From Paguma larvata (lineage: Eukaryota > Chordata > Mammalia > Carnivora > Viverridae), in assembly GCA_030068075.1 (NCBI GenBank), contig CM057839.1, forward strand, positions 22,299,167 to 22,363,166: a stretch of DNA of 64,000 nucleotides, given 5' to 3'. Below are positions 13,355 to 24,164 of this stretch, piece by piece. Each line of letters opens with the position of its first letter. Position 1 is the stretch's first letter. Under the pieces are notes generated by a model that ran no database searches, was not told where the DNA came from, and worked only from the letters and a program-made list of their open reading frames with translations. The translations under genes were made by a program, and so were the position numbers.

Positions 13355-13879
13355 GCGAGCTAACGGATAATTTTAAGCCCAGAAAAGGTTAGGAAGAGAT
13401 AAAGGTGGGGGAAAGACTGGCAGAAAAATTATTAATTATATAATTGCTAAAATCTTTCAAAGATAGAAAAGTCATAAACTCAAACAAAGTAGTTAAAATG
13501 TTTATAGGTTAGATGATTAAACTATAAAATGACTTGCAGTTTCATCAAAAGCACACTGAAATTCCAGTAAGCAAATTGTTATAAAAATATTGAGTAGCCA
13601 AGTCTAAAATATACACAAAAATGTAAAGATCTAAGGTGCTAAAAACAATCTTGGAAAAAAAAATGGAGAACTTGCATTTCTCTAATATTAAAATTAACCA
13701 TAAAACTGTAGAAATCAAAAGAATGTAGTATTGGTATAAAAGAAGAAAAACTGATGAATGGAACAAAATGTAGAGTCAATGGTTTTTTTTAAATGCCAAA
13801 CAAAATTTATTAGGGAAAGGAAAGTTTTTGATAAAATAATGGTGATGCAACTGGAGTTTCATGTGGAATAAATGATTCC

Positions 13880-14115
13880 GGGGGCACCTGGGTGGCTCAG
13901 TTGGTTAAGCAGCTGACGTCAGCTCACGTCATGATCTCGCCGTCTGTGGGTTCGAGCCCCACGTCGGGCTCTGTGCTGACAGCTCAGAGCCTGGAACCTG
14001 CTTCGGATTCTCTGTCTTCCTCTCTCTCTGCCCTTCCGCTGCTCACACTCTGTCTCTCTGTCTCTCAAAAATAAATAAGTGTTAAAAAATAAAAACAAAA
14101 ACACATTTAAAAAAA
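13880..14115 (+). mobile_element. Carnivoran SINE with 16-bp target repeat
   Basis: A full-length copy close to the family head (GGGGGCACCTGGGTGGCTCAG), with an intact GACAGCTCAGAGCCTGGA block and an AAATAAATAAG tail. It is flanked by TGGAATAAATGATTCC at 13864-13879 and TGGAATAAATGAATCC at 14116-14131. Open frames on both strands here (13892-14074 plus, 13919-14104 minus) are SINE translations. Confidence 0.95.
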
Positions 14116-14211
14116 TGGAATAAATGAATCCAATCCCACCTTACCCTAATGCAAAATTTGAAATGCATTTCAGACCTAGATATAAAGGTTTAATTATTAA
14201 TTTTTCATTTT

Positions 14212-14407
14212 TTAATGTTTACTTATATTTGAGACAGAGAGAGAGAGAGCATGAGCAGGGGAGGGGCACAGAGAGAGAGATACAGAATCCAAAGCAGGCT
14301 CCAGGCTCTGAGCTGTCAGCACAGAGCCTGATGCCGGGCTCCAACAACGAGATCGTGCCCTGAGTGGAAGTCAGGAGCTCAAGCAGCTGAGCCAGCCTGG
14401 TACCCCT
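14212..14407 (-). mobile_element. Carnivoran SINE with 13-bp target repeat
   Basis: Antisense copy: TTTAATGTTTACTTATATTT tail complement, GA-rich stretch, CAGGCTCTGAGCTGTCAGC, and a diverged head complement near 14390-14407. Flanks are AATTTTTCATTTT (14199-14211) and AATTTTTAATTTT (14409-14421). The plus frame at 14124-14363 is a SINE translation. Confidence 0.92.
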
Positions 14408-15028
14408 GAATTTTTAATTTTAATTCTTTGGGTTAAACATATAGGAAGACCTCATGCCACCTGGAAGTTATTTAAATAATTCTTATACAAGATACTGTAA
14501 GCAATGTTTAACATACTTTAGCATTAAATTTCAAAAAATACATTAAAAATTTTCCTCTAAAGACACTATTACAAAATTAATAACTTTCTGAGATTTGTAC
14601 CCAGGGCATATAAATATAATCTATAGACAAACAACCCTAGAAAAGCAAGTTACTTGAACAAATTCTTCATGAAGGAAAGGAGAATAACTTAATTACTACT
14701 TAACCATGCACAAGAATGGGTTTCTAATTGATTGAAGACTTGAGTATGAGAAATATTTATACAGAAACTGAAAAGAAGGTGCAGGACATGTTCTATTTTT
14801 TATGTTAGGAAATAATTTCTAACAGACTAATCGTGTTCACAACAAAATATAAAATTTAACTCCATTAACATAAGGAACATCTTTCATTCAAAATACAGAT
14901 AATGAAAATTTTAAAAAACCCAACAATACACAAAGAGGTTAAATTGTTTTCCACTTAAAAAAAGAATCACTATCTATTATGAGGTAACATTTTACTGTAA
15001 ACAAATCAATACAAACTAAGAACAAATG

Positions 15029-15066
15029 TGTATAGACAACGTGTATAGACAAAATGTGTACAGACG
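15029..15066. repeat. Short tandem repeat, about 16-bp unit, 2-3 copies
   Basis: Three near copies of GTGTATAGACAA or GTGTACAGAC follow one another. This is a small local duplication. Confidence 0.6.
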
Positions 15067-15259
15067 ATTCAGTAGTGAAGAGATGCCCCACTCCTTTATG
15101 AATGTTGGAAATGCAAACTCTACCAACAATAGAACATCCCTTAAGACCAAGGAAATGGGCAAAGACAATTTATACTAAATGTATGGGACTACATGTTCAC
15201 CACAATGAATAGTGTACAGAAATATAAACAATTAGCATTGGATTAAATTCGAATAATAC

Positions 15260-17165
15260 GCAAAAAGGACAATTCTCAGAACCATAGTGAAGAATAGTGG
15301 ACAGACACATAAGTGGAAGTCTGAACTCCATTTTCTACGATAACTCATGAGTATGAGCACACGAAGCTGGCTGCCTCTTACATCCTGTGTCCCCTCCATA
15401 AATTATGCCACACATCCTCTCACGCTGGTATCTCCTCTCCTTCCATGTCCTCTATAGCAGCCTACTCTTTATTATTTTACTGGAGAAACAAAGAAGGCAA
15501 CCTCATGGAATTGTAGAAGACAATTCTAGAGAGTCCTCCCAAATATTACCGTACTCCATTTGATAAAATATCTCAGCACCAATTTTCTTTTTTATAGAGA
15601 CTAAAGTGATTATAAATTTTACTGGAAGTTATAAATGTACATGTATTAAAAGTGTTTTAGTGTCGTCACACATGGGTGTTAGGCTCTAGGCAAAGATAGG
15701 AAGATGCATTACCCCTGTTAAATTACTCTTAAACCTTTCCGAGACACGAAGGATTTTTATACTTCAAATATATAGAAAATCCTTAAGATTGGCTGCCTCA
15801 CCCTCCAACAAAACATTGTTACATTAATATTTCGACTCTGATTTTGTTATTTCTTACTGTTACTAAAGCAAATTTATTGATCTTACATTTTAAAAATCTA
15901 TATGTATTTTAAATAATCAATACTGAACACTCTGTATCATCAAAGTTAACTAGAGTAAAGATACACAATTTGCCGAAGGAAACATTATCAGACACTAAAT
16001 AGAAAAAAACATAATTTATCCCTCTATATATTTTACAAACATACAGAATGTCAAGGCCGCACTATTATAATACATGCTGTGATTCAAGAAGACAAATACA
16101 AGAAAATTATTAAAATTTGGACATTCTCGGCTTATATTTATGGCCGTGATACTGGTGAGACTAGAAAGCAGGAATGTAAAAGGTCTAAATGCAAAAAGTA
16201 AAATAATAAAATTAAATTATCTGACAACAAAAAGTAATTCTAATAATAATAAAATACAGTTTTAATCCAATTATCTACCTTCTCTCCTCTTCAACATCCA
16301 ATGCTATTTTTAAGTTTTCCATAGGGACATTGAACAATTATCGAAATTTCAATTCTGCAGTTACACTATTTTAGAATGCCATCCAAACCCTTTTTATAAG
16401 GAAAATGCATATACACTTTAGAAAGTGTTTCTTTAAAACCCACCAGGTTTTTTCCTTCTAGTGAATTTTGCAAAGAGAGAAAAATAGAAATAGCATAAAA
16501 TCAATTGTGCAGTACATGCATTTACAGAATTAACATGTTACATTTTCCTGTGTTGAAGCATTTAGAAATACAGCAGAGTTATCACGAGATTACCCTCCTA
16601 TCTCACACTATAAAATCAGCAAAATTAATAGTTAGTTCATATATAAAATGGGTCACAAAATAAAAGTTTCACCACCATATGAAAAATGAAACCTTGATTG
16701 CGAGTCGATCTATCTTCCTGCGGGGGCATGGCATTATTCGTTTCAGTGTGGCTTTAGAATGTTTCTTTTGTCAACCTTGCTTGCATGCACCTGTTTTGTT
16801 CCAGTAAACCACATTCAACTACACACAGTCTGCAGTCAATCATAAAGTGAACTTTTAATATAGCTTTTATCACTTGTGTCAGAAAAGTCACTTCTATCTA
16901 GAACCTCAGTGTGTGGTTAGATATTTAAAATTGGGTAAATATTGATGTAAAATTGGGGGAACTCTATATAATAACTTTATTTAGTTAAACGTAATTAGGT
17001 ATGATTTACATTCATTAACATTCAACCTTGTTACAAGTTCAATTCTTTAAGTTGCAGCAAACATATACAATCTTGTTACCAACAAAATAATAAAATATAT
17101 AAATGTTCCATTACCCCAAATTTTTCCTTCATTCTCCAAACAAGCCAAGTATGATGTAGATTTTA
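15260..17165. other. Unassigned DNA
   Basis: AT-rich with no open frame of 60 codons or more and no recognised repeat. The stretch around 16690-16880 is somewhat less AT-rich, but nothing in it can be named. Confidence 0.5.
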
Positions 17166-17169
17166 GTTA

Positions 17170-17480
17170 TAACTTTGCTTTTTCCAAAATGAAATAAACA
17201 GAAAATACAGTATATACAGCCTTTTATGTCAGGCTTTTTTGTAACACAATGCTTCAAGATGCATCCCTGTGTTTTTTTTTTTTTCTTTTATTCTTTTGAA
17301 AGAGAAGTATATAGATTTTAATAAAATTATTAATAGTTTCAGGTAAGCCCTTGGGTATCCAGTAGTAACAAATGATACATATGTCACTGGGCCGGTATGT
17401 CTTTCATGTGAGCACTTCAGAAATTCATGTTTTTGCATATATGCCTAGTTTGTTCCTTCTTTTATGGAGTAGTATTTCCC
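17170..17480 (-). mobile_element. L1 3' fragment, split by an insert
   Basis: Antisense L1 landmarks read ACAGTATATACAGCCTTTTA, then TGTCAGGCTTTTTTG and GCTTCAAGATGCATCC on the left of the insert. They resume with GCATATATGCCTAGTTTG and GAGTAGTATTTCCC on the right. The segment from about 17272 to 17428 does not belong to L1 and is described separately. Confidence 0.6.
17272..17428 (-). mobile_element. Possible retrocopied insert of unknown origin
   Basis: About 157 bp of non-L1 sequence interrupts an antisense L1. Its left edge is an oligo(T) run (17272-17284), which on the minus strand is an oligo(A) tail preceded by AGAATAAAAG. The flanks TGTGTTTT (left) and CATGTTTTT (right) could be a degenerate target repeat. 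On the minus strand a short frame crosses the insert, but I recognise no protein. Origin from a 3' UTR or a truncated processed transcript is an inference. Confidence 0.4.
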
Positions 17481-18545
17481 ATTTGTATTTTTCAAATATT
17501 TTGTGGAAAATGTTGATTTATAAATAACCTGGACTTTTCATAAACATTTTGTCAAAATGATGGCTGACATTCCAGGATAGTCATGCCTAGTAACAGAGAA
17601 ATACAGAGTTTAGTTTCCCACCCACAGTGAGGAAAGAGTGAAACAGAAAGCATTTTATTTTTAGTCTCATATCGTCTTTAGGATATTGTGAAGCTTCTGA
17701 ACTGCCTTAGACATTATCCCCAGGAGTCCTCCTTCCCGTTTAGGGTTCATTGTGATATAAGCACAAAATAGTTGACCAACATATATACTAGATATTAATA
17801 GCTATGAATCTAACTAAGACCCTTTAAGCTTATTTAAGCTTCATTTAATGTAATGACTTTGTTGTGACCTGTTTGTAGGGCAGATCTCCCACGGATAACT
17901 TCAATAAGAACTGTGATTAAATTATGTTTATGTTCTTAAGTTCTTTTCAGTGGTTAGTCCTCATTAACCTTCATAAATGAGTGGCACTTTATTGCCCCAT
18001 GTTGTTTTGGTTCTGTAGTAGTATCAACTTAAATTCATGTTATACTTTTTTTTTCCCCCTATTTTTCTCCTAATTAACTTTGTAAATTTCCCAGATAGTC
18101 ATAAAATGCAGGCTACTGTCAGGTCACTTCATGCAATTTTCTTATTGGCTAATTTAAATTGTGGCTCATAAATAGTATTTATTGATTTATTTACCTTATT
18201 TGTTTTTAATACAGAACTGAAAAGATTACATTGGAGAATGCATGGAAAGTAAATTTTGCAACTATGTTAATTATTTTTTATCTAACAGAAACAATTTCTC
18301 ATTATTGCAAGTATTCTCACTTTTTCCATCTAAATGTGAAAGATGATTATAAAACATTTACGTACCTAACTTTAATTCTGGATCCACATAAATATTTTTA
18401 CCTTATAAATGTTTGCAAAAAAAAATGAAATTATTTTTAAATTCTTTTATTCTGTATCTTATCAATGTAGAATTAACAATTATAGTCAAATTAAAATTAA
18501 TTTAAGTGTGCATTTAAATGTCTCCATTAAAATCAGTACATTTGT
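17480..18545. other. Unassigned DNA
   Basis: AT-rich with no repeat or exon recognised. The plus frame at 18231-18428 has no motif. Confidence 0.5.
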
Positions 18546-18761
18546 GAGGCACCTTGGTGGCTCAGTGGGGTGAGCTTCTGACTTTGGCTCAGGTCATGAT
18601 CTCACTGTCCATGGGTTGAGTCCCCGCATTGGACTCTGTACTGACAGCCTGGAGCCTGGAGTCTGCTTCGGGTTCTGTATCTCCCACTCTCTGTGCCCCT
18701 CCCCTGCTCACGCTCTGTCTCTTGCTTTCAAAAATAAAACAAACAAACAAACAAAAGCAAT
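18546..18761 (+). mobile_element. Carnivoran SINE
   Basis: Head GAGGCACCTTGGTGGCTCAG, GGTCATGATCTCACTGTCC, CTGACAGCCTGGAGCCTGG, a CT-rich stretch and an A-rich tail expanded as (AAAC)n. The flanking target repeat is weak (ATTTGT). The plus frame at 18616-18906 is mostly a translation of it. Confidence 0.9.
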
Positions 18762-18902
18762 AAATTTGTTTTATTTGTATGTATTTAGTATCTTATCAAA
18801 TTGTATATGTAATTTTAAATATGTATATAAGTATATGTATGCACATATGAGGTTTAAAATAAATGCTTTAAGCTGTTCTAGATATTATTATACTATAGAT
18901 TT

Positions 18903-19085
18903 TTAAATTTATTTATTCAAATTCAAGTTATTTAACATATATTTAATATTGGTTTCAGGAGTAGAACCCCCAGTGATTCATTGCTTACACCCAGTGCTCA
19001 TCTCCACAAGTGCCCTCCTTAATGCCCATCACCCATTCACCCCTTCCCCCACCCAAATCTCCTCCAGCAACCCTCAGTTTAGATA
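18903..19085 (-). mobile_element. L1 3' UTR fragment
   Basis: Antisense L1 3' end: TTCAAGTTATTTAACATATA, GGTTTCAGGAGTAGAACCC, CACCCAGTGCTCATC and TGCCCTCCTTAATGCCCATC. The copy is 5'-truncated within about 180 bp. The plus frame at 19010-19216 begins inside it. Confidence 0.75.
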
Positions 19086-20435
19086 TTTTTAATTGCCCAT
19101 TTCATGTCTACTATTTTCTATGTGCTTTGAATTTATTTTTAGCAATTTTTAGAATCCTGAAAAAGAATATTATTATCACTAATTTAAATATTTGGACACT
19201 GAGACTTAAAAGTTAGTCATTTGAATTTGATTTATTAAAAATAGCTTTTTCTAAAAGATTTAGATTTCATTGCTTTATACTTAAGAAAGAATATAGCTGC
19301 TTCAGTATATGAACTAATGCTTTTCAGCTTATTAATGAAATTCAAGTTCAAGAACTTCTCAGCTTATTTTAGTCTTCACAAATTCTCTAATAGTAGTGAT
19401 TACCATTTCTAGAGATAATATTCAACTGATCTTTTAAGAAATGATAAACACAGTTGCAAAGATGGTACTCCATTTCTTAAGAATTCTTTTTTTAATCAGT
19501 TCAATTTATTTGCTGGCATGCCAGAGTTTATGGTTTTCTTCTCTTCCCTGAAAGCATTTCATTCTTATATTGTTTTTCATTGGTCTTCTATTTTATATTA
19601 ATAATTTAATTGATATAACATTAAATAACAAATGGGGTAAAAAAAGGATACTAATTCATTTTAATTGTCTTTATTTACCATAGCACCTTGATTAAACATC
19701 AAATGTAGTGTGTTTCCTAATTTGATGTTATTGTGGCATACTGATTACATTACATGAAAGGTAATATCAACATGCCCATTTTTACAGATGGTTATCATTT
19801 ACATATCTGTCTTTTTTAGGCAATCATTTTTATGTTGTTAAAAGTATTAAAAGTACATTTTAATGATCCTAGGGAGCTATAAATAAGAAAAATATCATTA
19901 AATATCTTTTTTTTTAAAGTTTTACTCTCAATGTATTTTAATAGCAGATAGTTTTCACCAACCATTAACAAGAATACTGTGACATAATCTTGCAAATTAG
20001 TAGAACAAGGGATGCCATATTGAACAATATTCTCAGTGCATTTTAAATATAAGGAAAACAAAAATGATATAACAAACTGAGGATTAAAAATCTAAAAATG
20101 GTTTCTTTTTTTATTATTTGAAATATTAAAGGGTGTTAACTCTGAACCTCACATTATCTTTAGTACACTCGATGCTAATAAACTAGGGAATTTTCAAAAA
20201 ATATTAAATGGAAACTTATTCTCTCATGCATACAATACGACATAATGCAGAAGCATTCAATATTCAGGTTGAAATGTGTTTTAAAATATCCTAGTGTAAT
20301 TTCACAATGATGGATTTTTCTAGACCTTTGAGTGGAGAGATTCACCATAAGCAAAAGAGAAACAGTTGATTGAGCTCTTCCCCTGAAAATAGGGAAGTCT
20401 TTATTTACTAAAATACTTTTTGCTTATGTTTAATA
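19085..20435. other. Unassigned AT-rich DNA
   Basis: No gene or repeat family recognised. The minus frame at 19816-20061 has no domain and AT-driven composition. Confidence 0.5.
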
Positions 20436-20439
20436 ATTA

Positions 20440-20650
20440 TATAACACTTATAATATGCTAGAAATAATACTATAAATATTAGATTCATTAACTTAATACC
20501 CACATTGTTTTTTTGTGGTACTATTATCACAATTTAAACATGAAGAATTGAAGTGAGTAGCAGGAGGGTATTAAGTAATTCGTCCAGAATGCTTAGAAAG
20601 GGGTAAGGCCGGGAATTAACCTACGGATAATGGCTTCAGAATCTGATTGT
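20440..20650 (-). mobile_element. MIR fragment
   Basis: Antisense MIR-like order: a diverged AACACTTATAATATGCTAG start, then ATTCATTAACTTAATACCC, GGTACTATTATCACAATTTA, AAGTAATTCGTCCAGAATGC and GGGAATTAACC. Diverged but ordered. Confidence 0.6.
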
Positions 20651-20654
20651 ATAA

Positions 20655-21040
20655 ATACTGTGCATTCCTGTACAAGAAAGAGAGAGGTATGCATGGATTG
20701 GAGAGTTGCTGTAACAGTCTAGTCTATGCTTCTCCTGATCCAATTGTTGATTCTTTTCTGAAGTTGGACTTCCACCAATGTTTTCACCCTTCAATTCATA
20801 AAATGGCAGTGGATATGGCTTTTTTTTGGATCTGACTTTTTTTTTAACTCTATTTTATCACCCTGATTATTGTATTTTCTGCACCAGAACTCTCTCAGGG
20901 GAAACAGAGAGGTACACAAATATTGCTGATCTGGTCTCTTTCTAGGAATGGTGCCAATATAAATTATACATACATTTAGACATTTAGATAAACCCTTTTC
21001 CTCTCCTTGCAAGGGATAAATATTGTGGCGATGAGGGCTC
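20655..21040. other. Unassigned DNA
   Basis: Two overlapping open frames on opposite strands (20647-20835 plus, 20791-21084 minus). Neither shows a domain, and the second runs into the MIR that follows. Confidence 0.45.
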
Positions 21041-21044
21041 TTGC

Positions 21045-21260
21045 ACTGAGTTTGGCTTCTTGAGTTTACACCTGACTTTTCCACTCACATGAGTCACCTT
21101 GAGCTATTTTCTTAAAATCTCCACCCCTCATTTTACTATCCATTAAATGAGGTTAATAATGGCACTTTCCTCAGTAGATAATTATATGTATAACATTAGT
21201 TAATGATTGTAATGCAGATATGGAAAGGGTGGAATACATTAAAATGGCTCTGTAAATTTC
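21045..21260 (+). mobile_element. MIR fragment
   Basis: Sense MIR order: TTTTCCACTCACATGAGTC, ACCTTGAGCTATTTTCTTAA, CCTCATTTTACTATCCATTA and AATGAGGTTAATAATGGCAC, which match the MIR 'CTCAGTTTCCTCATCTGTAA...GGATAATAAT' region in order. Confidence 0.7.
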
Positions 21261-21424
21261 ATAATTACTGTATGGTAAAAGGTATGTATTCCTAACTATA
21301 GTATTATAAGGAATGTCTTGATACATTGCAGATATAGAATTTTTAGGATCAGGTAGGATATATAGATGCTTAAATCACACAGAATGTTGAAAGTCAGAGC
21401 CAGTCTTTCTGACGTCAGTATTCA

Positions 21425-22975
21425 TTTATTTTTTTAAATGAGACATAATTCACTTATAAGCTTCACTGTTTTAAAGTGTAAAATTCAGTGTGTTTTTTAA
21501 ACTGACGTTTCACCATTGTCTAATTTCAGAACATTTCATCTCCAAAAGAAACTTCACACTCATTTTCAATCACTGCCCACTCACCATTCTCCCCAGATAT
21601 AGGCAAAGTAATTCAACTTTCTATCTACAAGTACACTTAATATAAATGAAATCATACCATATGTGGCCTTTTGTGTCTTGTTTCCTTCACGTTGCATATT
21701 TTCAAGGTTCATTCATATTGTAGCATATATTCATATTTTATTCCTTTTGTTTATTCATCAGCTGATGAGGATTTGGGATGCTTTACCTTTTCCTTATTAT
21801 GAATAATGCTGCTATTAACATTCAAATACAAGTTTTCACATAGGTATATAATTTCAGTTGGAGGGGGCAGCAGATCTAGCAGTAAATTTGCTGGATCATA
21901 CGGTAAATCTATATTTAACTTTCTGTAGAACTTGTTTTACCATATGTTTTATTGTAGTATCTCAATGGGTGTGAAGTGGTACCTCATTGTGGTTTTGACT
22001 TACATTTCCCAAATGGCTAATTGTGTTGAGTATTTTCTACTGTGTTTATTGGCCATTTTATATTTTCTCCAGAGAAATGTCTATTCAATCCTTTACTCAA
22101 ACTTTCATTTTCTTCATTTCATTTTCATTTTAATCACCTTTGTATTGTTATATTGTAATATTCTGGATACTGGACTCTTGTTCAGTTTTGTGATTTGCAA
22201 ATATTTTCACCCATTATGTAGAATGTATGTTCATTTTCTTCATGGTGTCCTTCGAAGCATAAATTTTAATGTTGACAAGGTTCGATTTATCTGTTTTTTC
22301 TTTTGTGGCCCCTACTTTATGTGTCACATCTAAGAATCTTCTATATATCCAAAGTCATAAAGACAGACCTTTATGTTTTCTTCTAAGACTTTTTTTTTTA
22401 TTTTAGCACTTATATTTAGGCCTTTGATGCATTCTGAGTTAATTTTTATATGAAGTATGAAATATTAGTCCCAATTCATTCTTTGAATGGGGATATCCAA
22501 TTGTCCCAAATGATTTGTTGAAGGAATTTCTTTCCCTATAGAATCGTTTTTATCACCCCTGTCAAAATTAATTTTCATATACATCTACCATTTATCCTGG
22601 ACTCTATTTTCTCTTCCATTAATCTCTCTATCCTTATACCAGAAATACATTGTATTGATTAATGTAGGTCTGTAGTAACTTTTTAAATTAGGAGATCTGA
22701 GTTCTTCATCTTTTTTAAGATTGATTTGTCTTTTGTGGTTCTTTGAATTACTGTATGAATTTTACTTTGTGAATTTCTATAAAAAAGACATCTGGGATTT
22801 TGATATGGTTTACAATGAATCTGTAGATCAATTAGGGAAATTTCACCATTTTAACAATATTAAATTTTCCAAATCATTAACATCGAATGGGTTTCCATTT
22901 TTTTTTTTTTTTAGGTCTCTTTTAATTACCCTAGGAATCTTCATCGATTGTTTAGTGATTTTTCTCAACTAATTC
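21425..22975 (-). mobile_element. Old L1: 3' UTR and ORF2 C-terminal part
   Basis: Antisense L1M-type sequence from the 3' UTR (TTTTAAAGTGTAAAATTCAG) into ORF2 (GAATAATGCTGCTATTAACA, TGGATCATACGGTAAATC, GAAGTGGTACCTCATTGTGG, and further upstream parts to about 22975). No open frame survives in the L1 direction. The plus frames at 21932-22333 and 22721-22972 are antisense readings of it, rich in F, Y, L and I, and not genes. Confidence 0.8.
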
Positions 22976-23945
22976 TGCAAAGTCTACATTCTTTACCCTA
23001 TGGCCCCACTGAAATCTATGCTTAGTAGCTCGGTGGTCAGGTCATTATTGGGCAGAAATTTTGTTAAACATGTGCGAACAATAGATCTCTTTAGTCTTTG
23101 TAAAAGTGTGTTTTTTTGTTTGTTTGTTTGTTTTTCTTTTAGGGCGTGTCTTCAATAATTAACTAGTTGATTGATAATTTTGCCTAGTCTTCATTTCCTG
23201 CATGCATGGGGATTCAAAGTCAAGCAGAGGTGAGACCTTAGAGCTTTCACAGGTGTGTCTTAAGCTTGTCCAGGGCCGTGGGTGTGCGCAAAATTATGTG
23301 CATGCATATGGACTTCTTAGGTTCCCAGAAAATATATCAGATTTGTTTAAAGCCCACATTAATATATCGCCCCTCAGATTTTGGTTTTAAGCTTTTTCAT
23401 TGGCCTACTTTTTGCTCCAAAAGCATTATCTACACACTTAGGAAGCTACAAAGTTAAACAAATACCTTAAACAAATTTTGATGAATACTTCTGGAAAAAC
23501 AGCTTTTGTCCTGGATGACTTCCAAGTCAGAGCAAATAAATGGGAGTTGAAACTGGGATTTCCAGGGAACCACCACATACACAAAAATAACAATTTACTG
23601 AGAATTTCATAGTTTTGAAGGAAATCCAACTTTGTTCATCTGCCTTCATTGGTGGCAAAGCTGATGATTTTCATTATATTTACAGGATGTTAGTTTTAAA
23701 TCATATATACGTGTGAATGTTTATGTATGTATGTGCATTTATATACAGGAGATGAATAAATGGAGAGAGAAAAAAAACAGATACATATTCTTACTTAATC
23801 TTCTTTAAACTCCGAACCAAGAGTATTTGGAAACGTCAAAATGACAAACTTCTATTTTTCCATTTATGTATTCCTGTGAAGTTATTTACTTTTCATCATT
23901 TATTGGTCCCTGTATCTGTATCTGTTGTGTCTTCTACCCATGTCA
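22975..23945. other. Unassigned DNA next to old L1
   Basis: The block from about 23190 to 23640 is less AT-rich and contains CpG-bearing text (GGGCCGTGGGTGTGCGC). Short open frames on both strands (23202-23390, 23266-23457, 23438-23629) overlap each other and lack a domain. It may be an internal piece of an old LINE or retrovirus, but I cannot place it. Confidence 0.4.
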
Positions 23946-23962
23946 CAGCAAGGAAGAAAATT

Positions 23963-24155
23963 AGAAAAGAAGAAAGGAAGAGAAAAGAAAAAAGAAAAGA
24001 AAAGAAAGAAAAGGAAAGGAAAGAAAGAAAGGAAGAAAAAATAAAGAAGGGAGGAAAGAAGGGAGGAAGGAAGGAAGGAAAGAAGGAAAAGAAAAGAAAA
24101 GAAAAGAAAAGAAAAGAAAAGAAAAGAAAAAAAGAAAGGAAAAGGAGGAAGAAAG
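23963..24155 (+). repeat. Polypurine tract (GAAA/GGAA)n
   Basis: Only A and G from 23963 to 24041 and from 24043 to 24155, with one T between. The right part becomes a regular (GAAAA)n array. The lysine-, arginine- and glutamate-rich plus frame at 23876-24172 is a translation of this tract. Confidence 0.97.
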
Positions 24156-24164
24156 ATGCCAGAG

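Larger units (their letters stand above)
13430..15260 (+). mobile_element. Old L1 ORF2 region, interrupted by two SINEs
   Basis: Scattered but ordered ORF2 landmarks read on the plus strand: AGTATTGGTATAAAAG and GATGAATGGAACAAAATG near 13725-13765, then TTCAGACCTAGATATAAAGG near 14170, and, beyond the second SINE, text resembling the stretch 'GAAATGCAAATC' near 15108. Frames are destroyed throughout. The two SINEs at 13880-14115 and 14212-14407 split it. Its outer limits are approximate. Confidence 0.5.

Noticed and set aside
21932..22333. Hydrophobic open frame of 133 codons resembling a membrane protein
   Set aside because: It is the antisense strand of L1 ORF2, whose T-rich complement gives F, Y, L and I codons.
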